Of a stretch of 23,975 nucleotides of DNA, positions 15,443-23,112 are shown piece after piece; the stretch's first letter is position 1; each line of letters begins with the position of its first letter. A program made the translations under genes and the position numbers. Below the pieces are notes generated by a model. That model was not told the origin of the DNA, did no database searches, and saw only the letters and a program-made list of their open reading frames with translations. This DNA is from a virus, in IMG/VR virus record IMGVR_UViG_3300037204_000013, positions 1 to 23,975 of that record; one strand, given 5' to 3'.

Positions 15443-15921
15443 GCGCCCCGGTACTCGACTGGAAAGGCGCAGAGGTCCGCCGCAGGGTAGCGGCCGCATG
15501 CGCCGTCGGAGTCGATGCCACGATGGAGGATGCGGCTGGGAAAGCCCGTGCTGCCCACCCTGCCTATCCACCAGCATCGGAGCCCGGGGAGCGTTATGCG
15601 ACCCGCACAGGCGACCTGACGGCATCTATCGGCGTCAAAGACCCGGCCGTAGAGATCGCCGCCCATGTGGTTGGGGTATGGGGTGCAAGCGCCGACGACG
15701 CCCTCTATGTGGAGATCGGCACCTCACGCAAGGGCTCCGGGGCACCACGAGCACAGACCCGCGCGTTGACCGGGGCGAGCGCTGGCATGTGGGCTATCCC
15801 CGGCCCGTCTGACCCTCCGCAGATGAGTGCCCGCTACTACCTGCGTCCTGCCGCGTCTGAGGCATATTCCCTGCTGGGTTTGAGGATCGCTGCTGCTTAT
15901 CAAGGAACGGAGCTTGGATGA
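15439..15921 (+). CDS. HK97 gp10-like tail completion / neck protein
   Basis: A 160-residue protein from the ATG that overlaps the previous stop. It carries an N-terminal helix, a YATRTGDLTASIGV segment (53-66), YVEIGTS (90-96) and ARYYLRPAASEAY (131-143). The sequence order of an E-x-G-T strand followed by a 'A-R-x-x-L-R-P-A' helix is the hallmark of the HK97 gp10 family, which helps close the neck or join the tail. Members are usually adjacent to the stopper and tail terminator; here it is embedded between appendage genes, about 3.3 kb from the stopper. Its stop overlaps the tailspike start (ATGA). Confidence 0.83.
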   Translation: MSAPVLDWKGAEVRRRVAAACAVGVDATMEDAAGKARAAHPAYPPASEPGERYATRTGDLTASIGVKDPAVEIAAHVVGVWGASADDALYVEIGTSRKGSGAPRAQTRALTGASAGMWAIPGPSDPPQMSARYYLRPAASEAYSLLGLRIAAAYQGTELG

Positions 15922-18527
15922 CGACCTTTGACAAACACGCAAACGGGGCGCTCAGCTCCGTGGCGGTGGCCCCTTCCCCTGCGACCAGTGGTACCTCGAT
16001 GTCCTTGGAAGCGGGGGGTGAAGCGGTGATGCCCACGCCGCCGTTCAACGCGACGGTGTGGCCTGCGAAAGTGGGGGTGGAACCGGGGAACTTCGAGATC
16101 GTCCGCGTCACGAACATCACTGCGGGTGTGGCGACGATCGAACGCAAACAAGAGGGCACGAGCGCCCGGACGATCCAGGTGGGCGACCAGATCGCAGACA
16201 CGATCACCGTCAAGGACATCACCACACTTGAGGTGGCGATCTCGGCGGTGGAAAACGGCTCAGGGTTGCCGCCTTCGGTGGAAAGAAGCAGTGCTGCGCC
16301 GCCGTCGGGGGACGAAACGGGAGCAACGGATACGGCTGCGTTGGCGGCGTCAATGCCAGCCAAAGGCGTTCTGACCCTGCGGCCCGGCGCATACTACGTC
16401 ACGGCTCTACCCACATGCGGTCCCGAACAGGCGCTCAGGGCCTTCGCACAGACCGTGGTCTACATGGTCGGGACAGGCACTTGCCTGCGGATTCACAATC
16501 CGGCATTCCCCGCTGAAGGTGGGGAAGCAACGCTAGTCAAAAACATGGCAGGCCAGTTCGGCGGATTTATCATTGACGGTTCCAAAGCTGGCGCGGGCTC
16601 AACCGGTCTATGGGTGGGGGACATTGAGTGCATAGATCTCAGCACGATCCTTATTCGCGACTTCAAAGGCACTGGCTCTAAAAACTGGCTTTTCAAGTCT
16701 GAAGTAGGCTGGTGTGAGCGCATGAACATCAGGAATTGCCACTCCCTGAATGGCACCGAACTAGTGACATTCGCCAACGGCGGCGCGGGCACTGGTTCGT
16801 TTGACTACTCGTATATCGAAATGGGGTTGTCCGGCTTCTCAAAACAGGACGGCCTCGTTATGGAAGACGGGGTGGCGTTCCTTGGCTGTGATCTGCGTAT
16901 CGTCGGTAACTTTACATCGGGCGTTGGCAACACAGGCACCGTTTGGCGGCTAGGAACAGACAACAGTGCGGTATTCCTCCGTAGCAAACTGATGCTGGAG
17001 GTGGAGTGCAACGGCAGCACGGGTACGGGGCACACGACGATCAGCATGGGGACCGCCGCAGAATGCTACCTAGCGGGAATGATCGTTTTCCAAAACAACA
17101 CCATCGCATTTCAGGCGGGGAATGCTGCACAGCCACGCTTCAGTTTCACGGGCTATTCGCCTACCACATCATTGATCTCTGAAATAGGTCTTCCTGCGGT
17201 TACTAGGCAGGGTAGTGTTGGGCTCGGCTCTAATACGGTTCTCGGCAGCGACCACGGTATCGTCGGCGACGGCACAACGAACGACACCGTCGCGCTCACC
17301 GCAGCGCTGACGGCTGCCTATGAACTCGCGGCGAACACGACAGGTAAAGCCGTGCTCGATCTCTCGATGTACAACACGATCCTCGTGACGGGCGCGGTTA
17401 AACAGGACGCCTTCGGCGCGAACAGTCAGATCATCCTGCCCTATATCGCCGATGGGGAAGAACATGAAAACGTCGGCGTCACTATTCGAGGCAAGCCCGG
17501 CATCGTCAGTCGCCTACATTGGGCCAAAGCCGGAGTGCCGCCCCGCGGTGGGACCACGATCTACAGCACCGTCACGGGCGAATACACAGCCGAACACGGC
17601 ATCCCCTCCATCATCGGCGGACCGACCGGCGTCGCAGGCGAACTCTTCAGCCGCCTGAACCTCAAGCTTGAACATCTCACCTTCCGTCAGCCGGAAAACC
17701 CGAGCCTCACCTGCGTCAACGCGAGCCACCTCAACGCGTTCGAGCACGACAACATCGTCTGCTGCACCGACGCGCGGGGCATCACCGAAACGGCCTGCAC
17801 GCACCCGTTCGCGATCGGGATCATCTATCCCGTTGTGAACACTCGCGGGCCGATCCTCGCTCGCGGCCACAACTTCATCACCGGCTATTACGCAGGAGTA
17901 GAACTCGGCGAGAACCTCCAGTGCTCAGGTGCGATCGAGCTAATGATGTGCACCGTCGCGGTCGCGCACTCCGCAATCTTCCACAGCAACTACATTGCAT
18001 GGCTGGAGACCTTGAAATGCGTCTACCACCATGCGCAGGTCTCGCCGACTGGGGGCGCTGAAGCGATTACGCATAACTGCGCGCTGACGGTCGGCCAGTG
18101 GGACATCGAAGACGCGAAAGCCGCCGTCACGTTCACGACCAAATATCATGTTTGGGACGGCAGCCAATTCCTTGCCTTGCAGGGACCGTTCGATCAAGTC
18201 GTCCCCGCAGGCGCAGGCACGGCACCGGAAATACTGACGCCGGAACCGGGGCTCGGAGCGTGGGGCGTAAAGGTCCGCTATATACGTACCCAGGTAGGAA
18301 ACATCACTGCGCCATCGGTTGAAGCGTCCGGGAAATTCGTCCGCAACCTGCATTGGGCACCCGTGGCTGTCTACGTGAACCCTAACGGCGCGACGATCAC
18401 GGAAATCAAGGTGAGCGGCACCGTACAGGGAGTCACCAGCGGCCTGGTGATAGTCCCGGCGGGATGCACCATCAACCTGTTCTATACAGGGGGTCCCCCG
18501 ACCTGGAAATGGGTCGTGATCGCGTGA
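15918..18527 (+). CDS. Tailspike-like protein with two beta-helix segments
   Basis: An 869-residue protein. Residues 1-104 match a tail attachment module widespread in phages (VAPSPATSGTSMSLEAGG at 17-34, PPFNATVWPA at 41-50, IERKQEGTSART at 74-85). Two right-handed parallel beta-helix entries follow: GATDTAALAAS (135-145) and the classic GDGTTNDT (450-457), with long Gly/Asn-rich strand regions after each. The C-terminal 75 residues (PVAVYVNPNGATITEIKV to WKWVV) form a common phage beta-sandwich cap, probably for trimerisation. Beta-helix tailspikes usually bind and cleave polysaccharide. No catalytic triad can be assigned from sequence. GC drops over residues 235-434. It starts at the ATG overlapping the previous stop. 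Confidence 0.87.
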   Translation: MTTFDKHANGALSSVAVAPSPATSGTSMSLEAGGEAVMPTPPFNATVWPAKVGVEPGNFEIVRVTNITAGVATIERKQEGTSARTIQVGDQIADTITVKDITTLEVAISAVENGSGLPPSVERSSAAPPSGDETGATDTAALAASMPAKGVLTLRPGAYYVTALPTCGPEQALRAFAQTVVYMVGTGTCLRIHNPAFPAEGGEATLVKNMAGQFGGFIIDGSKAGAGSTGLWVGDIECIDLSTILIRDFKGTGSKNWLFKSEVGWCERMNIRNCHSLNGTELVTFANGGAGTGSFDYSYIEMGLSGFSKQDGLVMEDGVAFLGCDLRIVGNFTSGVGNTGTVWRLGTDNSAVFLRSKLMLEVECNGSTGTGHTTISMGTAAECYLAGMIVFQNNTIAFQAGNAAQPRFSFTGYSPTTSLISEIGLPAVTRQGSVGLGSNTVLGSDHGIVGDGTTNDTVALTAALTAAYELAANTTGKAVLDLSMYNTILVTGAVKQDAFGANSQIILPYIADGEEHENVGVTIRGKPGIVSRLHWAKAGVPPRGGTTIYSTVTGEYTAEHGIPSIIGGPTGVAGELFSRLNLKLEHLTFRQPENPSLTCVNASHLNAFEHDNIVCCTDARGITETACTHPFAIGIIYPVVNTRGPILARGHNFITGYYAGVELGENLQCSGAIELMMCTVAVAHSAIFHSNYIAWLETLKCVYHHAQVSPTGGAEAITHNCALTVGQWDIEDAKAAVTFTTKYHVWDGSQFLALQGPFDQVVPAGAGTAPEILTPEPGLGAWGVKVRYIRTQVGNITAPSVEASGKFVRNLHWAPVAVYVNPNGATITEIKVSGTVQGVTSGLVIVPAGCTINLFYTGGPPTWKWVVIA

Positions 18528-18596
18528 CTGCCGCTTTGCGTGACAGCAGGCATACCCAATCTTGAGAACTCGACCCAACTCGAAACAGGAGGCGCT

Positions 18597-19016
18597 ATGC
18601 CCGACCCACTGACACCCCTGGGGCGCCGTGTCCTCGGGAACCTGCCCGCATGGTCCTCTGATGAGGCGTGGGTCATCGAACAGGAGGGCGGACCCGAGAG
18701 CAGCGTCCGCAGCCATGCCCTGGGAGAGATCGCTCAGGCTCTCGCCAGCAACCCTGCCGCTGGGACTCTCGGGTCGAACGGGCCGCTCACCGAAGGCGAG
18801 ACAGAAGGCGCGCTCATCGCCTTGCAGGAAGCAGGCCTCGCCGAACACATCGACGGGCCGACGGACATCGAGGGCATCACCCACGAGAATGCCTGGCGGA
18901 TGACGCAGGCTGGTCTTGAGGCGCTCAACGCGGTACAGGGTTTGCAGGATGCCCCTCCGGGTGCCGTGACGATGCCGTTGCATCCGGCCCAGGTCACCGA
19001 CAACGCGAGAGGATGA
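18597..19016 (+). CDS. Winged-helix-like small protein
   Basis: A 139-residue protein with a CAGGAGG ribosome site before the ATG at 18597. It has a winged-helix rhythm: TPLGRRVLGNLP at the start, EGALIALQEAGLAEHIDG (62-79), then ENAWRMTQAGLEALNA, i.e. a helix followed by a 'G-L-x-E' strand and a 'W-R-x-T-x-x-G' wing, as in transcription regulators and some phage proteins. The C-terminal 20 residues are Pro-rich. It lies inside the appendage region, not with regulatory genes. It could be a chaperone or DNA-binding protein; I cannot decide. Its stop overlaps the next start (ATGA). Confidence 0.65.
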   Translation: MPDPLTPLGRRVLGNLPAWSSDEAWVIEQEGGPESSVRSHALGEIAQALASNPAAGTLGSNGPLTEGETEGALIALQEAGLAEHIDGPTDIEGITHENAWRMTQAGLEALNAVQGLQDAPPGAVTMPLHPAQVTDNARG

Positions 19017-19495
19017 CCATGACCCGTCTACGCACCCACCTTACGATCGGCTGCTACCTCGCGTTCCTCGCGCTCACTGGGGGTTTCGGGAAACTCGTGA
19101 AAGCCGGTGCCCTGTCCTGGGCGGTCGGGAAGGCCGAAACGATCTACAAAAAACCCGCCAAAGCATACCTCGCGCTATGCACCGTCGAAGTGAAATACTC
19201 CAACACGGGGGCAACGATCACAGAGGCCACCGGGGCGACTGGCTATTCCCGGAAGGAAATCACGTTCGCGGAAGCCGTCGAAGGAGAAACGGCAGAAATC
19301 TACAACGCCGCTGAAGAAACGATGGCTGCGATCACGGCAGGAGAAGCGAAAGTGATCGGCTGGGCGCTCTGCGACTCCCCAGAAACGGGGAAAGGCAACC
19401 TCATCGCTTTCGGGACATGCACGGAAACCGTGATCAGCAAAACACAGTCCCCTCCGACTGTTGCTGCTAAAGCATTGAAGGTGGAACTAAAATAG
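19013..19495 (+). CDS. Tail-fibre-like beta-sandwich protein
   Basis: A 160-residue protein of the small phage fibre family. After a hydrophobic N-terminal stretch (residues 8-24, GCYLAFLALTGGFGK region), the pattern is KAYLALCTVE, TGATITEATGATGYSRKEIT, then FAEAVEGETAEIYNAAE, IGWALCDSPETGKGNLIAFG and a final AAKALKVELK. The 'GYSR' start and the 'IGWALCDS...GN-LIAFG' pair are typical. Length is slightly longer than most members. The codons CTA AAA TAG at its end sit where the next frame begins (see findings). The N-terminal hydrophobic stretch is probably part of the fold rather than a signal peptide. Confidence 0.75.
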   Translation: MTMTRLRTHLTIGCYLAFLALTGGFGKLVKAGALSWAVGKAETIYKKPAKAYLALCTVEVKYSNTGATITEATGATGYSRKEITFAEAVEGETAEIYNAAEETMAAITAGEAKVIGWALCDSPETGKGNLIAFGTCTETVISKTQSPPTVAAKALKVELK

Positions 19496-20274
19496 AGGGG
19501 TCGGGACAGCCCCCGGCATCCAAAGCCAAATACGGGGCTGCGGCTGCCCAAACCATCACCGCCTTTCCATCCACCCTCTCCGGGGCACGGACCGTGCTGT
19601 TCGTGCATGGCGGGAGCTGGGAAACGCAGAACGAAGAAGTCGGCGAGGAAAAAGAAGCACTATCCCTCCAAGAACAAGGCTTCTGCGTGTTCAGCATGAA
19701 CTACACCGAGGCGAAAAAAAGCCAGCCCGCGTTCCCTATCCAGGTGACCGACATCGAAGAAGCCGTCAAATGGATACAGGAACACGCCAGCGAATACAAC
19801 GGCAACTCTGCGCTGCTGAGCATCATCGGGGGTTCCTCGGGCGGGAACATCAGCCTCCTCGCGGTCGAGAAAATGGCGGCTAGCACGTTCCGGTCCTCCG
19901 TGACGCTGAGTGCGATCACGAACTTCCCAACGATCATCACCTATGAGGAAGAACGCCACGCCAAAGGCGAAAGCGCCCAGCTCTACCAGGCCATCCCCCA
20001 GGCTCTCGGGTTCGCCACCATCCAAGAAGTCACGAAAGCCGCTGCCGAAGAATGGTCCCCAACCGACCACATCCCAAGCACGATGCCTCCCTGCTGGATA
20101 GCGGGCAGCCATAGCGAGAGCGAGGTCCCCTTCTCCCAGCAGGCCGAAATGGCTGCCGCTCTCGAAGCGAAAGGACAAACCCCGACGTTGGTCGAAGCGA
20201 CCGGAGGCGGGCACAGCTTTGAGTATTGGCGGCAGGTAGAAAAGAAAATCGTGGAATTCATTAGAGCCCACTGA
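19492..20274 (+). CDS. Alpha/beta-hydrolase (esterase-like), start uncertain
   Basis: The frame is coding from at least 19492. It includes an N-terminal strand region (KYGAAAAQTITAFPST) followed by RTVLFVHGGSW with the HGG oxyanion motif. The first canonical start, GTG at 19594, would delete that strand. Counting from 19594, the nucleophile elbow is GGSSGG (Ser82), the acid is probably Glu175 in GSHSESEVP where most family members have Asp, and His207 is in GGGHSFEYW. This is the HSL/esterase type of fold, about 260 residues. In a phage appendage region it may deacetylate or de-esterify surface polysaccharide. Upstream in frame is ATA at 19492, overlapping the previous stop (ATAG), and ATT at 19474. 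The stop shares a base with the next start (TGATG). Confidence 0.83.
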   Translation: MEGSGQPPASKAKYGAAAAQTITAFPSTLSGARTVLFVHGGSWETQNEEVGEEKEALSLQEQGFCVFSMNYTEAKKSQPAFPIQVTDIEEAVKWIQEHASEYNGNSALLSIIGGSSGGNISLLAVEKMAASTFRSSVTLSAITNFPTIITYEEERHAKGESAQLYQAIPQALGFATIQEVTKAAAEEWSPTDHIPSTMPPCWIAGSHSESEVPFSQQAEMAAALEAKGQTPTLVEATGGGHSFEYWRQVEKKIVEFIRAH

Positions 20275-21935
20275 TGACCCTCCTTCTCGGCAGCCCGACA
20301 GAACCCTCCGGCACCCTGACGCTGGTCGAAGGGCACGCGCAGTCCTGCCAGTACACCGCTGAAGGGAACGGCACCCTCCACGAAGTGGTGCTGCATCTCA
20401 CCGAAGGCTCCACCGCGAAATCTCTGCGGGTAGCGATCCTCACGAACAACGGGGAAACACCCAAATCGGAACTGCTCGGCCCCGAAGGCGTCCTGACCGC
20501 CTCCCTCTCCACGGCCGGGGAATACAAAGTCACCGGGCTTGAAGCTGCTGTGGTGGGAGCCGATGTGTACTGGATTGTGATCCTCCCGATCGGCGGGGAT
20601 CTCAAACTGAAACAGAAGGGCAGCGGCGGTACTCGTACGAAGATCGCGAGCAACACCAGCCTCACCAAAATCTCAGAAATCGCAGAAGAAGCCTGGGGCA
20701 CCAATGGGGCACACGGCCCCCTCCGCCTCGAAGGTCTGGGGGAAGGCTCGGGTGCCGTCCTCGGCCTTGTAGCGGCACGCAGCGAAAGCGCGGCCACCGG
20801 GGCGATCCAGGCGCAAGGTCCCGTCAGCCTTCCTCTCGTCAAGGCTACCGCCGCGAGCGCGAGCGCCCTGGAAGTGATCGCCCGAGGGCAGCTCCTTCTC
20901 GGGAGCACCAGCGAAGCGACGGGCGCGGTCACGTTCGCTGCTGGTCATGCCCAGGCGATCGAGTACACAGCCGAGAAAACGGGCACCATCGAAGAGGTCC
21001 TGTTCCACACCGCAGGCATAGGGTCCACGGCGACATCGGTTCGGGTAGCTGTCTTTGCGAACACGGGGCCGATCGGGGAAAACCTCATCGTGGGGGAATT
21101 CACGGTCGGCGAAGAAGAAATCCCGCAAGCCACGATGCTAGGCCCCGAAGGCGTCCTCACACGCTCCTTTAACGAAGCGAAAGCCTATGAAGTCGGGGGT
21201 CTGGAAGCGCGGGTCATCGATGGGGAAGCCTACTGGATCGTGGTGTTGCCGATCGGGGGCACCCTCGAACTGAAATGGAAAGGATCCGGCGGCACCTTCA
21301 GCCGTGCGGCGACCAACACATCGCTCACCCGCATCTCAGAAATCGCAGAAGGTGCCTGGGGAGCCAACGGAGCACACGGCCCGATGCGCCTCGAAGCCTA
21401 CGGACGCCTAGGTGCCGTCCTCGGGGTCGCCCCCGCCACGGTGCAAAGCTCTGGGGCGCTCGCGGTGTCGGCTCCCACACGCATCGTCTTTGCCCCCGGG
21501 CTGAGCCTCTCTTCGGGGAAAGGTGCGATCAACGGGCAACCCGCCTCCCTGCCGCTCTCCGCCGCCCTCAGCCTCAGCGCTGCCACGGCGACCATCAGCT
21601 CGCCTCCTGCGGCTGAAATCATCTTGTTCGCAGCCTCGGAGGTCAGCGGCGGTGTGGACACCATAGCTACGCGTATCTCGCTGCCGCTCTCCCCAGCCCC
21701 AGCGGAAAGCGCAGGTGGCCTGGAAGTCCGTACACGGGTCCTGCCGTTGCATGCTGGGACCTCCAACAGCACCAGCAGCCTCCAGGTGACAGTTTCCACC
21801 CGGGTAGGGGTCCTTGAAGCGTCTGGGGAATCCTCCGGGTCGCTGCGCCTGGATCACAGCGGGGGCGCCCAGGCTACCCCTACCTACGCGAAGATCCATC
21901 TCGCCTCGACATCCGGCGCACTCCATGGAGGATGA
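20274..21935 (+). CDS. Large appendage protein with duplicated domain and repeat tail
   Basis: A 553-residue protein with two copies of a roughly 160-180-residue beta-rich domain (residues 4-164 and 208-384), each running from LLGS through EGHAQ/AGHAQ, LGPEGVLT, YWIV-LPIGG and SEIAE to AVLG. The segment between them and the tail (385-553) are Ser/Ala/Gly-rich with loose repeats of about 20-23 residues (for example GGLEVRTRVLPL and SSLQVTVSTRVGVLE). No enzyme motif is seen. It overlaps the hydrolase by one base and is probably an elongated virion appendage partner. Its tail resembles, but is less regular than, the 20-residue array at 14094-14975. Confidence 0.75.
   Translation: MTLLLGSPTEPSGTLTLVEGHAQSCQYTAEGNGTLHEVVLHLTEGSTAKSLRVAILTNNGETPKSELLGPEGVLTASLSTAGEYKVTGLEAAVVGADVYWIVILPIGGDLKLKQKGSGGTRTKIASNTSLTKISEIAEEAWGTNGAHGPLRLEGLGEGSGAVLGLVAARSESAATGAIQAQGPVSLPLVKATAASASALEVIARGQLLLGSTSEATGAVTFAAGHAQAIEYTAEKTGTIEEVLFHTAGIGSTATSVRVAVFANTGPIGENLIVGEFTVGEEEIPQATMLGPEGVLTRSFNEAKAYEVGGLEARVIDGEAYWIVVLPIGGTLELKWKGSGGTFSRAATNTSLTRISEIAEGAWGANGAHGPMRLEAYGRLGAVLGVAPATVQSSGALAVSAPTRIVFAPGLSLSSGKGAINGQPASLPLSAALSLSAATATISSPPAAEIILFAASEVSGGVDTIATRISLPLSPAPAESAGGLEVRTRVLPLHAGTSNSTSSLQVTVSTRVGVLEASGESSGSLRLDHSGGAQATPTYAKIHLASTSGALHGG
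20283..21425 (+). repeat. Internal domain duplication
   Basis: Copy A lies at 20283-20765 and copy B at 20895-21425, separated by about 130 bases. Shared protein anchors in the same order are GHAQ, LGPEGVLT, PIGG, KGSGGT, NTSLT, ISEIAE, NGAHGP and AVLG. Copy B carries an insertion of roughly 15 residues (around NLIVGEFTVGEEEIP). The copies are clearly homologous but diverged. Confidence 0.9.
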
Positions 21936-21938
21936 ACC

Positions 21939-22367
21939 GTGAGCAACCTGCGGACACGTCGAAGGATGGCCATGGAGGAGGCCTCAAGCGTCAGCCTGGA
22001 CACGGTCACTGCGTCCGCGACGAACACGATCACGGTCAAGCGGAACGACACATGGCCCCCCGTCCGGTTCACCCTGGAAGAACGCAACGAAGAATCCGGT
22101 GAAAAGGAACCGATCGACCTCACGGGCGCCCTGAAAGTGCTGTTCATCATGCGTAGCGAAACGGCGCTCGTCACGGGCACCTGCAAACTCACTCACGCCA
22201 CCGCAGGCTCAGGGGAATACGTCTGGGGTCTTCTGGATACCAAAGAAGACGGCACCTACCGTGTCGAATTCGAGATCGAATGGACCGCCACACACTTCCA
22301 GTCCGTCCCGAACGAAGGCTACCTCCAGATCATCGTCTCCGAAGACTTGGGCGGGAACGCACCATGA
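21939..22367 (+). CDS. BppU-like Ig domain protein
   Basis: A 142-residue protein from GTG 21939, 3 bases after the previous stop, with GGAGGAT before it. After a basic N-terminus it has TITVKRNDTWPPVRFTL (31-47), IDLTGALKVLFIMRS (59-73), a GEYVWGLLDTKEDGTYRVEF stretch and a final NEGYLQIIVSEDLGG. This is the pattern of the N-terminal domain of baseplate upper protein-like (BppU/DUF2479) proteins, an Ig-like fold found in phage receptor-binding complexes. It probably links or decorates the appendages encoded just upstream. The stop overlaps the next start (ATGA). Confidence 0.78.
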   Translation: MSNLRTRRRMAMEEASSVSLDTVTASATNTITVKRNDTWPPVRFTLEERNEESGEKEPIDLTGALKVLFIMRSETALVTGTCKLTHATAGSGEYVWGLLDTKEDGTYRVEFEIEWTATHFQSVPNEGYLQIIVSEDLGGNAP

Positions 22368-22846
22368 CATTCACACGCCTCGCCCCCAAAACCCTCTCCA
22401 CGAGCCCCGCACCCACCCTTGAGCCCGAAGGCGCCGTCCTCGGAGACCCCCTGGAAGCGGTCGCGGCCTATCTGAAGGAACAGATGGGGGAAACCGTCAA
22501 TGGGAACGTCCTTCGCCCCGAACTGCCTGAAAGCCTGGACCCCGCTATGCCGACTGCGGCGATCGTGATCATGCCGGCAGGCGGCGGGAAACTCATGGGC
22601 GCCAACCGGCTCCCCGTATTCGACCCGATGATGGACATCCTCTGCTACGGCCCCACACGGCAGGATGCGGACGATATCGCCCGTGAAGCTGAGTATGTCC
22701 TGCGTGAAATGCAGATGGTGTTCATTCGTGGGCTCTGGCTGTATTGGGCGAGGATCGCGAGCGGCATGATGCCCCGCGTCGAGCCGGAGGTCTTGTGGCC
22801 CTACACGGAGTTCTCTGTCCAGGTCCTAGCGACGCAACTTCTCTGA
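22364..22846 (+). CDS. Tail terminator protein
   Basis: A 160-residue protein from the ATG overlapping the previous stop. It contains DPLEAVAAYLKEQMG (27-41), then VLRPELPESLDPAMPTAAIV, IMPAGGGKLMGANRLPVFDP, MDILCYGPTRQDADDIARE and VEPEVLWPYTEFSVQVLAT. The 'DI-CYG-T-x-x-D-A' region and the W-P-x-x-x-x-x-x-V ending are typical of phage tail terminators, which cap the tail tube and join the neck. The next structural genes are a small acidic protein and the tail tube, the normal order. Confidence 0.85.
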   Translation: MTFTRLAPKTLSTSPAPTLEPEGAVLGDPLEAVAAYLKEQMGETVNGNVLRPELPESLDPAMPTAAIVIMPAGGGKLMGANRLPVFDPMMDILCYGPTRQDADDIAREAEYVLREMQMVFIRGLWLYWARIASGMMPRVEPEVLWPYTEFSVQVLATQLL

Positions 22847-22860
22847 CGAAAGGATCAACG

Positions 22861-23112
22861 ATGGCCCTGATCACCTACACCCCCGACGAGCCCGAACACA
22901 TCTTCGTCCTAGACGACGAGCAGCTCGCGATGGGCGAGACCGCAGAAGTTACAGACGAGCGTGCACAGGAGCTACTCGCTCGTTTCCCAGGCGACTTCTA
23001 TCTCGGCCCGAGCGAGGATGCTTTCTCTGACCCTGACCCGCAGGATGAGATCACTGAGAATCAGCCGCAGGATGAGACTGGCCAGGAGTGGGGTCTCTCC
23101 GACGACACGTAG
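22861..23112 (+). CDS. Small acidic protein, unknown
   Basis: An 83-residue protein with ribosome site GAAAGGA before the ATG at 22861. The first half has a small mixed fold (FVLDDEQLAMGETAEVTDER) followed by a helix (AQELLARFPG). The last 35 residues are strongly acidic (DPDPQDEITENQPQDE) and probably disordered. It lies between tail terminator and tail tube. Proteins of this kind at this place are often accessory structural proteins. I recognise no specific family. Confidence 0.72.
   Translation: MALITYTPDEPEHIFVLDDEQLAMGETAEVTDERAQELLARFPGDFYLGPSEDAFSDPDPQDEITENQPQDETGQEWGLSDDT

Noticed and set aside
17940-18983. 347-residue reverse-strand reading frame
   Set aside because: It lies antisense to the tailspike C-terminus and the winged-helix gene, whose forward products are convincing; its own translation is Arg/Cys-rich without domains.
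19013-19090. Signal peptide or membrane anchor in the fibre-like protein
   Set aside because: The hydrophobic stretch lacks a convincing cleavage site, and family members have a hydrophobic first strand or helix at this place.
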